Shown piece after piece: positions 52,855 through 60,360 of a stretch of DNA of 64,000 nucleotides; the first letter of the stretch is position 1, and each line of letters starts with the position of its first letter. Position numbers and translations under genes: made by a program. The notes under the pieces were generated by a model. It was not told the DNA's origin and did no database searches. It saw nothing but the letters and a program-made list of their open reading frames with translations. The stretch comes from Lysobacterales bacterium (lineage in GTDB: Bacteria; Pseudomonadota; Gammaproteobacteria; Xanthomonadales; SZUA-38): assembly GCA_028285525.1 (NCBI GenBank), contig JANQOZ010000004.1:67329-131328 (forward strand), in the 5' to 3' direction.

Positions 52855-53325
52855 TTACGGATTGGTCTGTGACCGAAGATAGCTCAGGAGCGCCATTCGG
52901 TCACTGTCCTTGGCAACACCGGCAAACGCCATGATCGTGCCGGGGACCTTGGCGGACGGCATGGTCAGAAATTCATTGAGCTGCGCCGCGTCCCAGACAA
53001 TGCCAGATTGCTGCATCGCCTCCGAGTAGCCGAAGCCCGGCTGCGACGCCGCTTTGCGCCCGAACAGCCCGTGCAGATTAGGACCCACGCGGTGCGCTTC
53101 ACCGTCACCCAGCGAGTGGCAGGCCTGACACTGCAGAAACAGAATTCTGCCGCGCTTCAGCGTGGCTTCATCGGTCGCCAGCGTCATGCCGTTATCGCCG
53201 GCGGGCTGGCTGAGGGTGCAGGCGGGTGCGACCAGCAGCACGGCGGCCAAGGCTGTTGCCCGGGTGACCGCACGGGTGATTGCCCGCGAGCTAACCGAGA
53301 GACTGAAGGAAAGCGGATTGCTCAT
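52855..53325 (-). CDS. Exported class I c-type cytochrome
   Basis: 156 residues from ATG 53325, with a hydrophobic leader ending VLLVAPAC (an SPI site or a poor lipobox). The heme motif is CQACH (66-70), followed by GPNLHGLFGRKAASQPGFGYSEAM and the axial Met in IMAFAGV, the class I (c2/c550-like) layout. It would take electrons in the periplasm. It lies within 1.4 kb of one Tat-exported flavin oxidase and 2.2 kb of the other, and shares the motif-bearing control region with CpeT-like gene 1, so it is the likely electron acceptor of this block. Confidence 0.88.
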   Translation of the reverse strand: MSNPLSFSLSVSSRAITRAVTRATALAAVLLVAPACTLSQPAGDNGMTLATDEATLKRGRILFLQCQACHSLGDGEAHRVGPNLHGLFGRKAASQPGFGYSEAMQQSGIVWDAAQLNEFLTMPSAKVPGTIMAFAGVAKDSDRMALLSYLRSQTNP

Positions 53326-53395
53326 GGCTCGGATTGCTTCCAGGAGGATGATCAGCGGGCATCGTAACACACACGTATGAGGATGAAATCTACGC

Positions 53396-53420
53396 ACATA
53401 TAGATAGGCGTGGCTATAAT
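53396..53420 (+). promoter_or_regulatory. Shared motif, copy 2, plus -10 of the CpeT-like gene 1 promoter
   Basis: ACATATAGATA (53396-53406) is the inverse of the TATCTATATGT at 51220. It overlaps the expected -35 region of a promoter whose -10 is a perfect TATAAT (53415-53420), 48 nt before the GTG start. This is the classical place for an activator site. Confidence 0.5.
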
Positions 53421-53468
53421 GTGGTTCGTCCCTGCCTCAAGATCGAAGATATCAGGAGCTATATCAAC

Positions 53469-54152
53469 GTGACTTATCCCCCAAGACTGGCTTCCTGTCT
53501 CGCGGCTCTTTTCGTGCTGGCCCTGGCCGTTCCTGCTGCGGGCCAGGTGGAGGACGCTGACAACAGCATTCAAAGCCTCGTCATGCGCTGGTGGCCCGGT
53601 GACTACAACAACGACGCCCAGATCAGGAAACTCATTGCCGGCGGTCAGCCCGTGTGGCGCGCTGACGGCAGCGGCAAGCCTGGCCATATCGAGGTGACAT
53701 CCCACTACCGGCGGGTAGACCTGCCGGCCTTTGGCGATGCGGTGCTATATGTTGAGGAGACCAAACACGGTGACCCTGACGCAATGTTTCGGCAGCGTAT
53801 CTACACGGTCGACAGCAACCCGGAATCGGACGAGGTGACGGTGAAGCTCTGGTACTTCAAAGATCGGGAGAAGTACGTGGGTGCGTGGCAGAAGCTCGAC
53901 ATGATCGCTGAGCTGAGTCCCGAAGAGATGTCGCCGCTGCCCGACAACTGCGACCTGACCGTTCGGCGCCAGGGCGAAAAGCTTCACATGAGCATGCCGG
54001 CGAAACAGTGTGTCTTCGGCGACCGGTACTTCGACTACCAGGTCCTGCTTGGCCCCGACTCATTCTGGTTTCGAGACCGGATCGTCAACGCTGAGACCGA
54101 TGAGGTCATGGAGGCAGCCGGCAATTTCACCTATCACGAGCTAGTGCGCTGA
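53469..54152 (+). CDS. Exported CpeT/CpcT-like protein 1
   Basis: 227 residues from GTG 53469 with AGGAG upstream, and a signal peptide (LASCLAALFVLALAVPAAG). The core matches the CpeT/CpcT (DUF1001) fold: FGDAVLYVEETKHGDPDAMFRQRIYTV, then a conserved Cys pair in NCDLTVRRQGEKLHM and KQCVFGDRYFDYQVLLGPDSFWFRDR. Cyanobacterial members attach bilins to phycobiliproteins; proteobacterial homologues have no known function. It is homologous to the product of 54428-55459. The last codons lie inside the arm of a 26-bp inverted repeat. Confidence 0.75.
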   Translation: MTYPPRLASCLAALFVLALAVPAAGQVEDADNSIQSLVMRWWPGDYNNDAQIRKLIAGGQPVWRADGSGKPGHIEVTSHYRRVDLPAFGDAVLYVEETKHGDPDAMFRQRIYTVDSNPESDEVTVKLWYFKDREKYVGAWQKLDMIAELSPEEMSPLPDNCDLTVRRQGEKLHMSMPAKQCVFGDRYFDYQVLLGPDSFWFRDRIVNAETDEVMEAAGNFTYHELVR

Positions 54153-54409
54153 CCCGCAAATAACTTGGGCTTCAGCCCGTCCCACTTAGGCTGTGGGAAG
54201 GCACGAGCCGCAGCGCCATGGTCATTCCATGGCCAAGGGTCGTAACGCCCCCACAGCCTAAGTGGGGCGGGCCCTGCGGGAGCTTTGATGACGTACCATG
54301 GCGGCGTTGCGTGGCTTGGCAAGGGCTACGGCCATTGCCGGCGCCACGCGCCTTGCCCTGGCACGTCATCAAAGCTCTGAACGCAAGTTATTTGCGGGTC
54401 AGCGCACTA
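54142..54409. repeat. Nested inverted-repeat element between two CpeT-like genes
   Basis: A 268-bp palindromic element. Outer arms at 54142-54167 and 54384-54409 are a perfect 26-bp inverted repeat (core GACCCGCAAATAACTTG). The next pair is at 54181-54197 and 54250-54266 (CCCACTTAGGCTGTGGG and its inverse, 17 bp). Another is at 54280-54294 and 54363-54377 (GAGCTTTGATGACGT, 15 bp). Smaller palindromes (CCATGG pairs; GGCAAGG/CCTTGCC) lie inside. It carries no ORF. It resembles a MITE- or REP-type element and may also act as a bidirectional terminator. Confidence 0.75.
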
Positions 54410-54427
54410 CACGCCCTGTGAGGCCGG

Positions 54428-55459
54428 TCAAAGCTCGTTGACGGGCTCCCGGAATTCGTAGCCTTCCCGATGGCAGTGCGCGCCGATTCCCTGCGTGTTG
54501 AAGCCCAGGCGACGAGACTCGACGTCGTGGACCGTGTAAACCAGTGAACGCGGCGCGCCTTTTTCGCGGAACGAAAAGTAGATGAAATCGGGCCGCTCGT
54601 CGTAGTACGGGTATTCCTTATCGCGCAGCAGCGCGGAGAAGACCTTGCCGTCAGACTCACGCGTGACGTCGAACGTCCCGCCCTGGCTGAGGAGCTGAAG
54701 GCCGTCCACGGTCTGGCTGGCACCGTCCGCTGACCGAAACGTGACCTGGCAGAGAAATTTGTGGGCTCGCCGCATCTGGGTGTACGCCCCTCGCCTGCTG
54801 CCGGCAGCGTGTTCGTCGCTGGCGAGATAGTACGAACCGTCCTCCCGCCAGTAGTAGTCTTCCGCCAGCACCAGGTTGTGGATCGAATACCGGCGTCGCT
54901 CTCCCTCGCCGAAAACACATTTTTTTGGCCCCATCGCGCCGTGAAACTGGGAGCCCACGCGGCGCCAGTGCACGGTGCAGTCGCTGGTGGGGTCCAGGTC
55001 CTTCATAAACTTCACGGCGTCTGCGGTCAGGCCGGCCAGTTTTTCCGGATCGCGGGCCGCGCCGATCAGCTCCTTGGCGTTGTCGAGAAAACCCTGCCGC
55101 ATCTCGATCGTCGGTGCACCAGCGCGGGCGTTGAGGGTGACGAGTCGCTGCCGGAAAACCTTCGTCGGATCGTTGTCCCGGTACTCCTCCACGTAAAACA
55201 CATGGTCGCCAAGTTCGGGCATGTCGATTCTGACGTGCGCCGTATGGACGCGGATTTCGCGTTCCTCTTCAGGCACCTTGGAACGAGGGTCGTTCTCGAA
55301 CCATCGCTGCTCTTCGTTATCAAACTCGCCCTCAAACCACTCGGCGAGAATCCTCAGATCGCGAGCGTGGCGATTGCTGTTGTCGTCGGCGGTGGCCAGG
55401 GTTGGCAGCGTCAGCAGCGCAGAAGCCAGCGCGCCAACGGCCAGTGTTTGTTTGATCAT
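54428..55459 (-). CDS. Exported CpeT/CpcT-like protein 2 (larger paralogue)
   Basis: 343 residues with a signal peptide (MIKQTLAVGALASALLTLPTLATA). The N-terminal ~200 residues align with the CpeT-like protein encoded at 53469: LAEWFEGEFDNEEQRWF, LGDHVFYVEEYRDNDPTKVFRQRLVTL, the Cys pair in SDCTVHWRRVGSQFHGAM and KKCVFGEGERRRYSIHNLVL. The C-terminal ~130 residues add a second beta-rich part (FLCQVTFRSADGASQTVDGLQLLSQGGTFDV). The gene starts 19 nt after amine oxidase 2, so the two are an operon. Function unknown; it may bind a chromophore-like or modified product. Confidence 0.75.
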   Translation of the reverse strand: MIKQTLAVGALASALLTLPTLATADDNSNRHARDLRILAEWFEGEFDNEEQRWFENDPRSKVPEEEREIRVHTAHVRIDMPELGDHVFYVEEYRDNDPTKVFRQRLVTLNARAGAPTIEMRQGFLDNAKELIGAARDPEKLAGLTADAVKFMKDLDPTSDCTVHWRRVGSQFHGAMGPKKCVFGEGERRRYSIHNLVLAEDYYWREDGSYYLASDEHAAGSRRGAYTQMRRAHKFLCQVTFRSADGASQTVDGLQLLSQGGTFDVTRESDGKVFSALLRDKEYPYYDERPDFIYFSFREKGAPRSLVYTVHDVESRRLGFNTQGIGAHCHREGYEFREPVNEL

Positions 55460-55478
55460 GGCTGGCTCCTCCTAGGAA

Positions 55479-56936
55479 TCAGGAAGCGCTGAGCACGCTG
55501 ATGGCGGCACGCTCCCCCGACTCGAAGGCCCCTTCCATGCCGCGCTCGAGCAGCGCGGTGTGTTCGCCGCAGAACTCGATATTGCCGTGGGCATCGCGCA
55601 TATGGGCCGCGTACTTGGTCACCTGGCCGGGTCGCCAGAAGACCCAGTCGCCCGCGCCGTGGACGTCGCGGTGGCAGGACTGCACCAGCACCGGCTCGAT
55701 CGCGCCCTTAATGGCCGGCCGGGCTTCGATCAGCCGCGCGGTGGTGTAGTCCATAACCTGCCGATCGGTCATGAAGTTGTACTTGTAGGCTTCGTTGCCG
55801 TTGATGAAGGCGATCGCCGACGATGGCGCGCCGTTTTCGCCGCGCGCCAGCACCGCAAAGCGCTCGAATTCGCTGTCGCTCCAGATGTTGGCCGGCATGC
55901 CGTCCTCTTCCCAGAAATTGCGCTTCAGCAGGTAGTGCACCTGGATCGAAATGCCGTAGTCGATTTCATCAATGGCGCTTTCCATCCGGGCCGGCAGACG
56001 CGGATAGAACTTGACGTCTTTCATGACGGGGTAGGGCATCGAGCACACTACCTTGCGGGAGCGATAGCGGGTGCCGTCAGCGCAATGGGTGATCACCTCG
56101 GAGCCGCGGTCCTCAAAGGCGTAGACGGTTTTGCTGGTCAGGACGCCGTTCTCCAGGCTGTCGGCCATGGCATAGGGCAGGCGCGAGTTGCCCCCCTTGA
56201 CCTGCAGCGCCTGGGGGCTGTCGTTCCGTGCGCTTGCCACCCGCCGGTTGAACTCGCCGACTGCGTAGCGGCGCAGCTCATGCAGCGCTGAGGTGTTGTC
56301 CAGATGGTCGGTGTGCACCACCGTGTTCATCAGCCGGATGGTCTCGTCGTTGTAGCCCAGATACTTTCGCAAATACTCACTTTGGGGGATGTCGTACTTG
56401 GCAAACTCCGGCCGAATCCAGGCATCCAGCGGCTGGTCGCTCAGCGGGTTGTCCCGGTGCGAGAGCTCCCAGAGATAGCGGCTGGGCATCATCTTCCGGT
56501 CTTTGCCGGTCAGGGGGTTGAGTTCATGTGTAGGCCAGTCTTCGGCGCGAATATCCTGGCCCTGGATTCGGAAATACCATTTCCTGCCGGAGCCGAGCTG
56601 GTCGGGTTCGACCAGTTCGAGATTCATGTTCTTCGCGGCCTGAATCATGCGCGCGTAGTTGCCGCCGATGAGTTCGCCGGCAGCCTCGGGCTTGCCCGGG
56701 ATGTCCATGAGCGTATAGACCCGGCCGCCAATCCGGCTGCGGCCTTCCAGGGTTTGCACATTCATGCCGTTTTCTTCGAGCAGCGTTGCTGCGTGCAGGC
56801 CTGAGAGACCTGCGCCCACCACGATTACATCGTGCGTCGGGATCGCTTTGCCAAAAGCGGGGGCCACCGGTGTCAGGGCCATGCCCACGGCGCCGCTGAT
56901 CAACCGGCGGCGGTTCGGGGATTTGGGTGTTGTCAT
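55479..56936 (-). CDS. Tat-exported flavin amine oxidase-like protein 2
   Basis: 485 residues with a twin-arginine signal (SPNRRRLISGAVGMALTPVAPAFG). The FAD motifs are VIVVGAGLSGLHAATLLEENGM, EGRSRIGGRVYT and the C-terminal EFCGEHTALLERGMEGAFESGERAAISVL. It is a clear paralogue of the protein encoded at 49695-51197, with the same export route and the same C-terminal cap. It heads an operon with CpeT-like gene 2. An AT-rich site related to the shared motif lies 35-58 nt upstream. Substrate unknown. Confidence 0.87.
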   Translation of the reverse strand: MTTPKSPNRRRLISGAVGMALTPVAPAFGKAIPTHDVIVVGAGLSGLHAATLLEENGMNVQTLEGRSRIGGRVYTLMDIPGKPEAAGELIGGNYARMIQAAKNMNLELVEPDQLGSGRKWYFRIQGQDIRAEDWPTHELNPLTGKDRKMMPSRYLWELSHRDNPLSDQPLDAWIRPEFAKYDIPQSEYLRKYLGYNDETIRLMNTVVHTDHLDNTSALHELRRYAVGEFNRRVASARNDSPQALQVKGGNSRLPYAMADSLENGVLTSKTVYAFEDRGSEVITHCADGTRYRSRKVVCSMPYPVMKDVKFYPRLPARMESAIDEIDYGISIQVHYLLKRNFWEEDGMPANIWSDSEFERFAVLARGENGAPSSAIAFINGNEAYKYNFMTDRQVMDYTTARLIEARPAIKGAIEPVLVQSCHRDVHGAGDWVFWRPGQVTKYAAHMRDAHGNIEFCGEHTALLERGMEGAFESGERAAISVLSAS

Positions 56937-56970
56937 GGGTTTACTCCAGGCGGGCGGACGAAAAGCAAAA

Positions 56971-56994
56971 CATATATCCGCATAGATTATACGG
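56971..56994 (-). promoter_or_regulatory. Shared motif, copy 3 (amine oxidase 2 promoter)
   Basis: CATATATCC (from 56971) followed by GCATAGATTATACGG aligns with the inverse of the 53381-53408 site (GCGTAGATT core) and contains TATATG on the minus strand. It lies 35-58 nt upstream of the amine oxidase 2 start. Weaker match than copies 1 and 2. Confidence 0.4.
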
Positions 56995-57049
56995 CAGTGT
57001 GAATGATCTCAAACTTTGGCGCGACGGCCTGAAACACATGATCAGTCGG

Positions 57050-57808
57050 CTAGGGCAGGCGCTCCCAGTCGGATGCATCTAGCGTTTCGCGGTAGGCGTG
57101 CCACGCGGCGTAGGCGAGCCAGGGCATGATCACCACCAGCCCCAGATAGGCCGTGGCGAAACCCAGTCCGGTGAGCACCGCAATGATGGCTGCCCACTGG
57201 AAGCACACCCACTTGTTGCGCAGCGCCGCGTTGATGCTTGAGACACATGCGGTGACCATGTCGGTGTTTCGATCCGCGATCATCGGCAGCGAGAAGGCGG
57301 CGCTGGCGAATGTGAGCGCCGCAAACATGGAGCCGATGGCGCTGCCGACGGCGAGGAATTGAATCAGCACACCGGTCTGTCCGGATTCGATGGGAAAGAA
57401 AGCGTTGAGCATCATGCCGGCGCGCGACCAGACCAGCAGAATGACAAACTGGATCAGCGCAAACACGCCGGCCTGGCCGAGCACCCTTCTGGCGAGCAGA
57501 AACGACTCCGATAGTCTCGGTTTGCGGTCTTCCTCCAGCCGTCGGCTGACGCAGTAAAGGCCGACCGCGATCAGCGGCGCAACGTAGACAAAGCCGGATA
57601 GCAGGACCGCCAGCAGCGCGAAGCTGCCCAGGTGCCAGGCGAGCGCAGATACCGCAACGCTGACCAGCAGGATGACCACCCCAAACAGCAGCGACAGGCG
57701 GGGGGCCTTCCGCCAGTCCTCCCAGCCCAGGCGCAGCCAGCGCCACGGGGCTTCGCTGGTGAGATCAGCGCAGGGAACGACAAACGGCTTGCCGGTGGAT
57801 TCCGCCAT
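57050..57808 (-). CDS. DUF2189 integral membrane protein
   Basis: 252 residues from ATG 57808 (GGGGAGG upstream; a longer frame adds 15 residues without support). The N-terminus (PWRWLRLGWEDWRKAPRLSLLFGVVILL) and six hydrophobic helices, with SFVYVAPLIAVGLYCVSRRLE and MIADRNTDMVTACVSSINAALRNK, match DUF2189 proteins. These are often found near cytochrome oxidase or respiratory genes but have no assigned function. It is followed by the CSLREA protein gene on the opposite side of an 80-nt gap, with the same strand. Confidence 0.85.
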   Translation of the reverse strand: MAESTGKPFVVPCADLTSEAPWRWLRLGWEDWRKAPRLSLLFGVVILLVSVAVSALAWHLGSFALLAVLLSGFVYVAPLIAVGLYCVSRRLEEDRKPRLSESFLLARRVLGQAGVFALIQFVILLVWSRAGMMLNAFFPIESGQTGVLIQFLAVGSAIGSMFAALTFASAAFSLPMIADRNTDMVTACVSSINAALRNKWVCFQWAAIIAVLTGLGFATAYLGLVVIMPWLAYAAWHAYRETLDASDWERLP

Positions 57809-57888
57809 TCGAACCTCCCCAGGTCCCAAGGTGCAGACACGGGAGAATGACACAATGTCACCGGCATGGCGACCGGCGCCACCAGGGG

Positions 57889-59436
57889 TCAGAGGCTGAC
57901 CGTCACCGTGCTTCCCAGTGGCCTGACCGTCTCGAAACTATCGGTAAAGAGGTCGTTCGATTCCACGGCGCCGGCGCTGCAGGGGCTTTGCCTTGACTGA
58001 AATCGCTGATCGATAGCCACCGCTGCGCAGGTTGGGCTGAGGCCGGCCCCTCGTGCGAGGCTGTTTGCGTTCAGCTCATGGGTTGGCGCGGTACCGGGGT
58101 TGCTTCGCAGCGGGGTGACACCGAGTTCCGTGGGGGTCAGGCTCACCTGGTCTGAGGGCTGGTCCAGTTCGCAGCTGGTGCCCGGGCCTTCCAGGTTGCC
58201 GCCGACGCTGACCAGCTGATCGGCGCTGCTGATGCTGCAGCCGCTGTCGATCAACGAGTTTGTGACGGCCGTAACCTCGTCGCCCGAGCCGAACACCCGC
58301 AAGCTGTCGCCACGATCGGCGAGGTTGGCCACAAACGTGACGTGCTCAAGGGTCACGGAGGCGCCGAAGCTGAGAATCGCGCCGCCGTCATCGATGGCCT
58401 GATTGCCGCTGAACGTCGAGTTGGTGACGTTGACGGTCCCGCCGGTCAGGTAAAGACCAGCCCCATCGTCTGAAGCCGAGTTGTTCGATATCGTGCTGCG
58501 ATTGATCTCCAGCAGGTCATCGTCGTCCGTAAACGAGATCAGCCCGCCGTCAGCGGCGCCGTTGTTGTCGAACCAGCCGTCGCGAATCGTAACGGTTTTG
58601 CTGTGACCGGTGCCGGTGACGCCAATCACCCCGCCGGCGCCGCCGAGAGACTGATTGCCTGAGGCCTCAACCCTGTCCAGAACCAGGCTTCTTGCCAGGA
58701 ACAGAATGGCGCCACCGCCGGAGCCGTTGCTTGTGTTGTCGACAAGCGTTACCTGCTCAAGTAGCGAGTCAGCCTCCGATCCGCTCAGGTAGAGCGCCGC
58801 CCCTCGGAGCTCGGCCGTATTGCCGGAAAAAAGCGTATTGCGTGCGGTGACGTCGGTGTCGGCGAATATGCCGGCGCCGGTGTCGGCGCTATTGCCGACA
58901 AACGCGCAGTCGGCAATGTCCAGGACAGCGTCTCCGCGGCTCCAGATGGCGCCGCCCAGGCTTTGAGTCGAATTGTTGACAAACTCCACGCTGCGCAAGG
59001 TCAGGCTGCCGTCGTCGATCTGCAGGGCTCCGCCGTTCAGCGAGCCGTTGGTGGCTAGTGAGGTGTTAGCGTTCTGAAGGCGAAGGTTATTCAGCGTGAC
59101 ACGTGCCCCCGCCCGGATGTCCATGATGCGCCCAAGCTGTTGCCCGTCCAGCGTTGCGGGTCCGGTGATCGTCATGTCGGTGGAAATATCCAGGTCACCG
59201 GTTTCCAGCGTGTCGTTACCCGTCAAGTCAATGAGGTAGGTACCTGGCGGCACCACAATGTCGTCGGGGGCAGCGGTCTCGTTCGCAGCCGTGACGGCCT
59301 CGCGGAGCGAACAGTCGCCAACGGCGCAACCGTCCGGAAGCGGGTCGTCGGTGCGGGTCACACTAAAGGTGGCGCCCTGCGCTGAGAGGGTGACAAAAAG
59401 CCCTGCGGTCAGAATTGCAAACAGCTTGGTGGACAT
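57889..59436 (-). CDS. CSLREA-domain secreted beta-helix protein
   Basis: 515 residues from ATG 59436 (GGGAG upstream) with a signal peptide (MSTKLFAILTAGLFVTLSAQG). It has the CSLREA signature (GDCSLREAVTAAN, Cys42) and then a right-handed parallel beta-helix with repeated asparagine/serine-rich coils (LNNLRLQNANTS, VEFVNNSTQSLGGAIWSRG, STISNNSASDDGAGLYLTGG, STFSGNQAIDDGGAILSFG). Near the C-terminus it carries NDLFTDSFE, like the tails of other secreted proteins here, but followed by 13 extra residues. Probably a surface or adhesin-like protein. Confidence 0.85.
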   Translation of the reverse strand: MSTKLFAILTAGLFVTLSAQGATFSVTRTDDPLPDGCAVGDCSLREAVTAANETAAPDDIVVPPGTYLIDLTGNDTLETGDLDISTDMTITGPATLDGQQLGRIMDIRAGARVTLNNLRLQNANTSLATNGSLNGGALQIDDGSLTLRSVEFVNNSTQSLGGAIWSRGDAVLDIADCAFVGNSADTGAGIFADTDVTARNTLFSGNTAELRGAALYLSGSEADSLLEQVTLVDNTSNGSGGGAILFLARSLVLDRVEASGNQSLGGAGGVIGVTGTGHSKTVTIRDGWFDNNGAADGGLISFTDDDDLLEINRSTISNNSASDDGAGLYLTGGTVNVTNSTFSGNQAIDDGGAILSFGASVTLEHVTFVANLADRGDSLRVFGSGDEVTAVTNSLIDSGCSISSADQLVSVGGNLEGPGTSCELDQPSDQVSLTPTELGVTPLRSNPGTAPTHELNANSLARGAGLSPTCAAVAIDQRFQSRQSPCSAGAVESNDLFTDSFETVRPLGSTVTVSL

Positions 59437-59636
59437 GGCTACTCCCGTTGTTTTGCCTGCTGGATCAAGCGGCCTACTCAATGAAACGCCGCCTGCAGTA
59501 CCCACCGCACAGCCGGTTTGCCCAGCCGGTGTAGCGCTGTCATTAGCGCACTTCGCTAGAAGGCCTTCGGGTTTCCACGGTTTCATGTGGCGCAGCTTTT
59601 CCGCATGCTGGATCTCTTGGCAAAGGAGTTGCTGAT

Positions 59637-60239
59637 ATGAGAGTGGTCACCATCAACGGCTCTTACCGCAAGGACGGCGTTACCGATCAGGTCCTGCGGG
59701 AAATCACGCGTGAGCTGGAGGACGAAGGCGCCTGCGTAGAGTCCGTTGTCCTGCGCGACGAGCCCATCGAGTTTTGCCTCAACTGCCGTGAGTGCACCCA
59801 GAGAGACGGGTGTAACCCGGGTCAGTGCGTCCTCGCGGACGGCATGGCTGGTACTGGTATTGTCGAGAAGATCGAACGCGCCAACGCCGTGGTGCTGGCG
59901 TCACCCACCAATATGGGCACGGTCACCGCCCTGTTTAAGCGCTTTATGGAGCGGCTCACTGTTTACGCGTATTGGCCGTGGGGGGCGCGCGGGCCGGTTT
60001 ACCGCAAGGCCAAAGGCCGACAGAAGCCGGCGGTGATCATTTCGTCGTCGTCAGCCCCCGCCTGGATGGCCCGGCCGGCCTTCAACTCGCTGCGCCAGCT
60101 CAAGTGGTCTGCCAAAGCGGTGGGGGCGAAACCCGTTGCCAGCGTCTGTATTGGCACCGTGACTGACAAGCCCAAGCCGTCCCTGAGTCAGCGGGACTGG
60201 CGTAAGGTGAAAAAGAGCGTTCGCAAACTGCTTCACTAG
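59637..60239 (+). CDS. Flavodoxin-fold NAD(P)H-dependent oxidoreductase
   Basis: 200 residues. It has VVTINGSYRKDGVTDQVL (FMN phosphate loop), a Cys-rich segment FCLNCRECTQRDGCNPGQC and ANAVVLASPTNMGTVTALFKRFMERLTV, the pattern of the NADPH-dependent FMN reductase/iron-sulfur flavoprotein superfamily. The four to five cysteines could hold an Fe-S cluster or a disulfide. A stop-proximal basic tail (KVKKSVRKLLH) follows. It is a single gene divergent from the CSLREA gene. Substrate unknown. Confidence 0.82.
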   Translation: MRVVTINGSYRKDGVTDQVLREITRELEDEGACVESVVLRDEPIEFCLNCRECTQRDGCNPGQCVLADGMAGTGIVEKIERANAVVLASPTNMGTVTALFKRFMERLTVYAYWPWGARGPVYRKAKGRQKPAVIISSSSAPAWMARPAFNSLRQLKWSAKAVGAKPVASVCIGTVTDKPKPSLSQRDWRKVKKSVRKLLH

Positions 60240-60360
60240 GGTCCGCTCGGCCCGCTAGCAACTCTCTCTTAAAGCCGCCCACCGGGCCACGTCCTCATTG
60301 CGGGGGCCCGTAAATCCCAGCATCCGGAGACCCGCTATACTCGATAGCAGGGAGCTCTAT

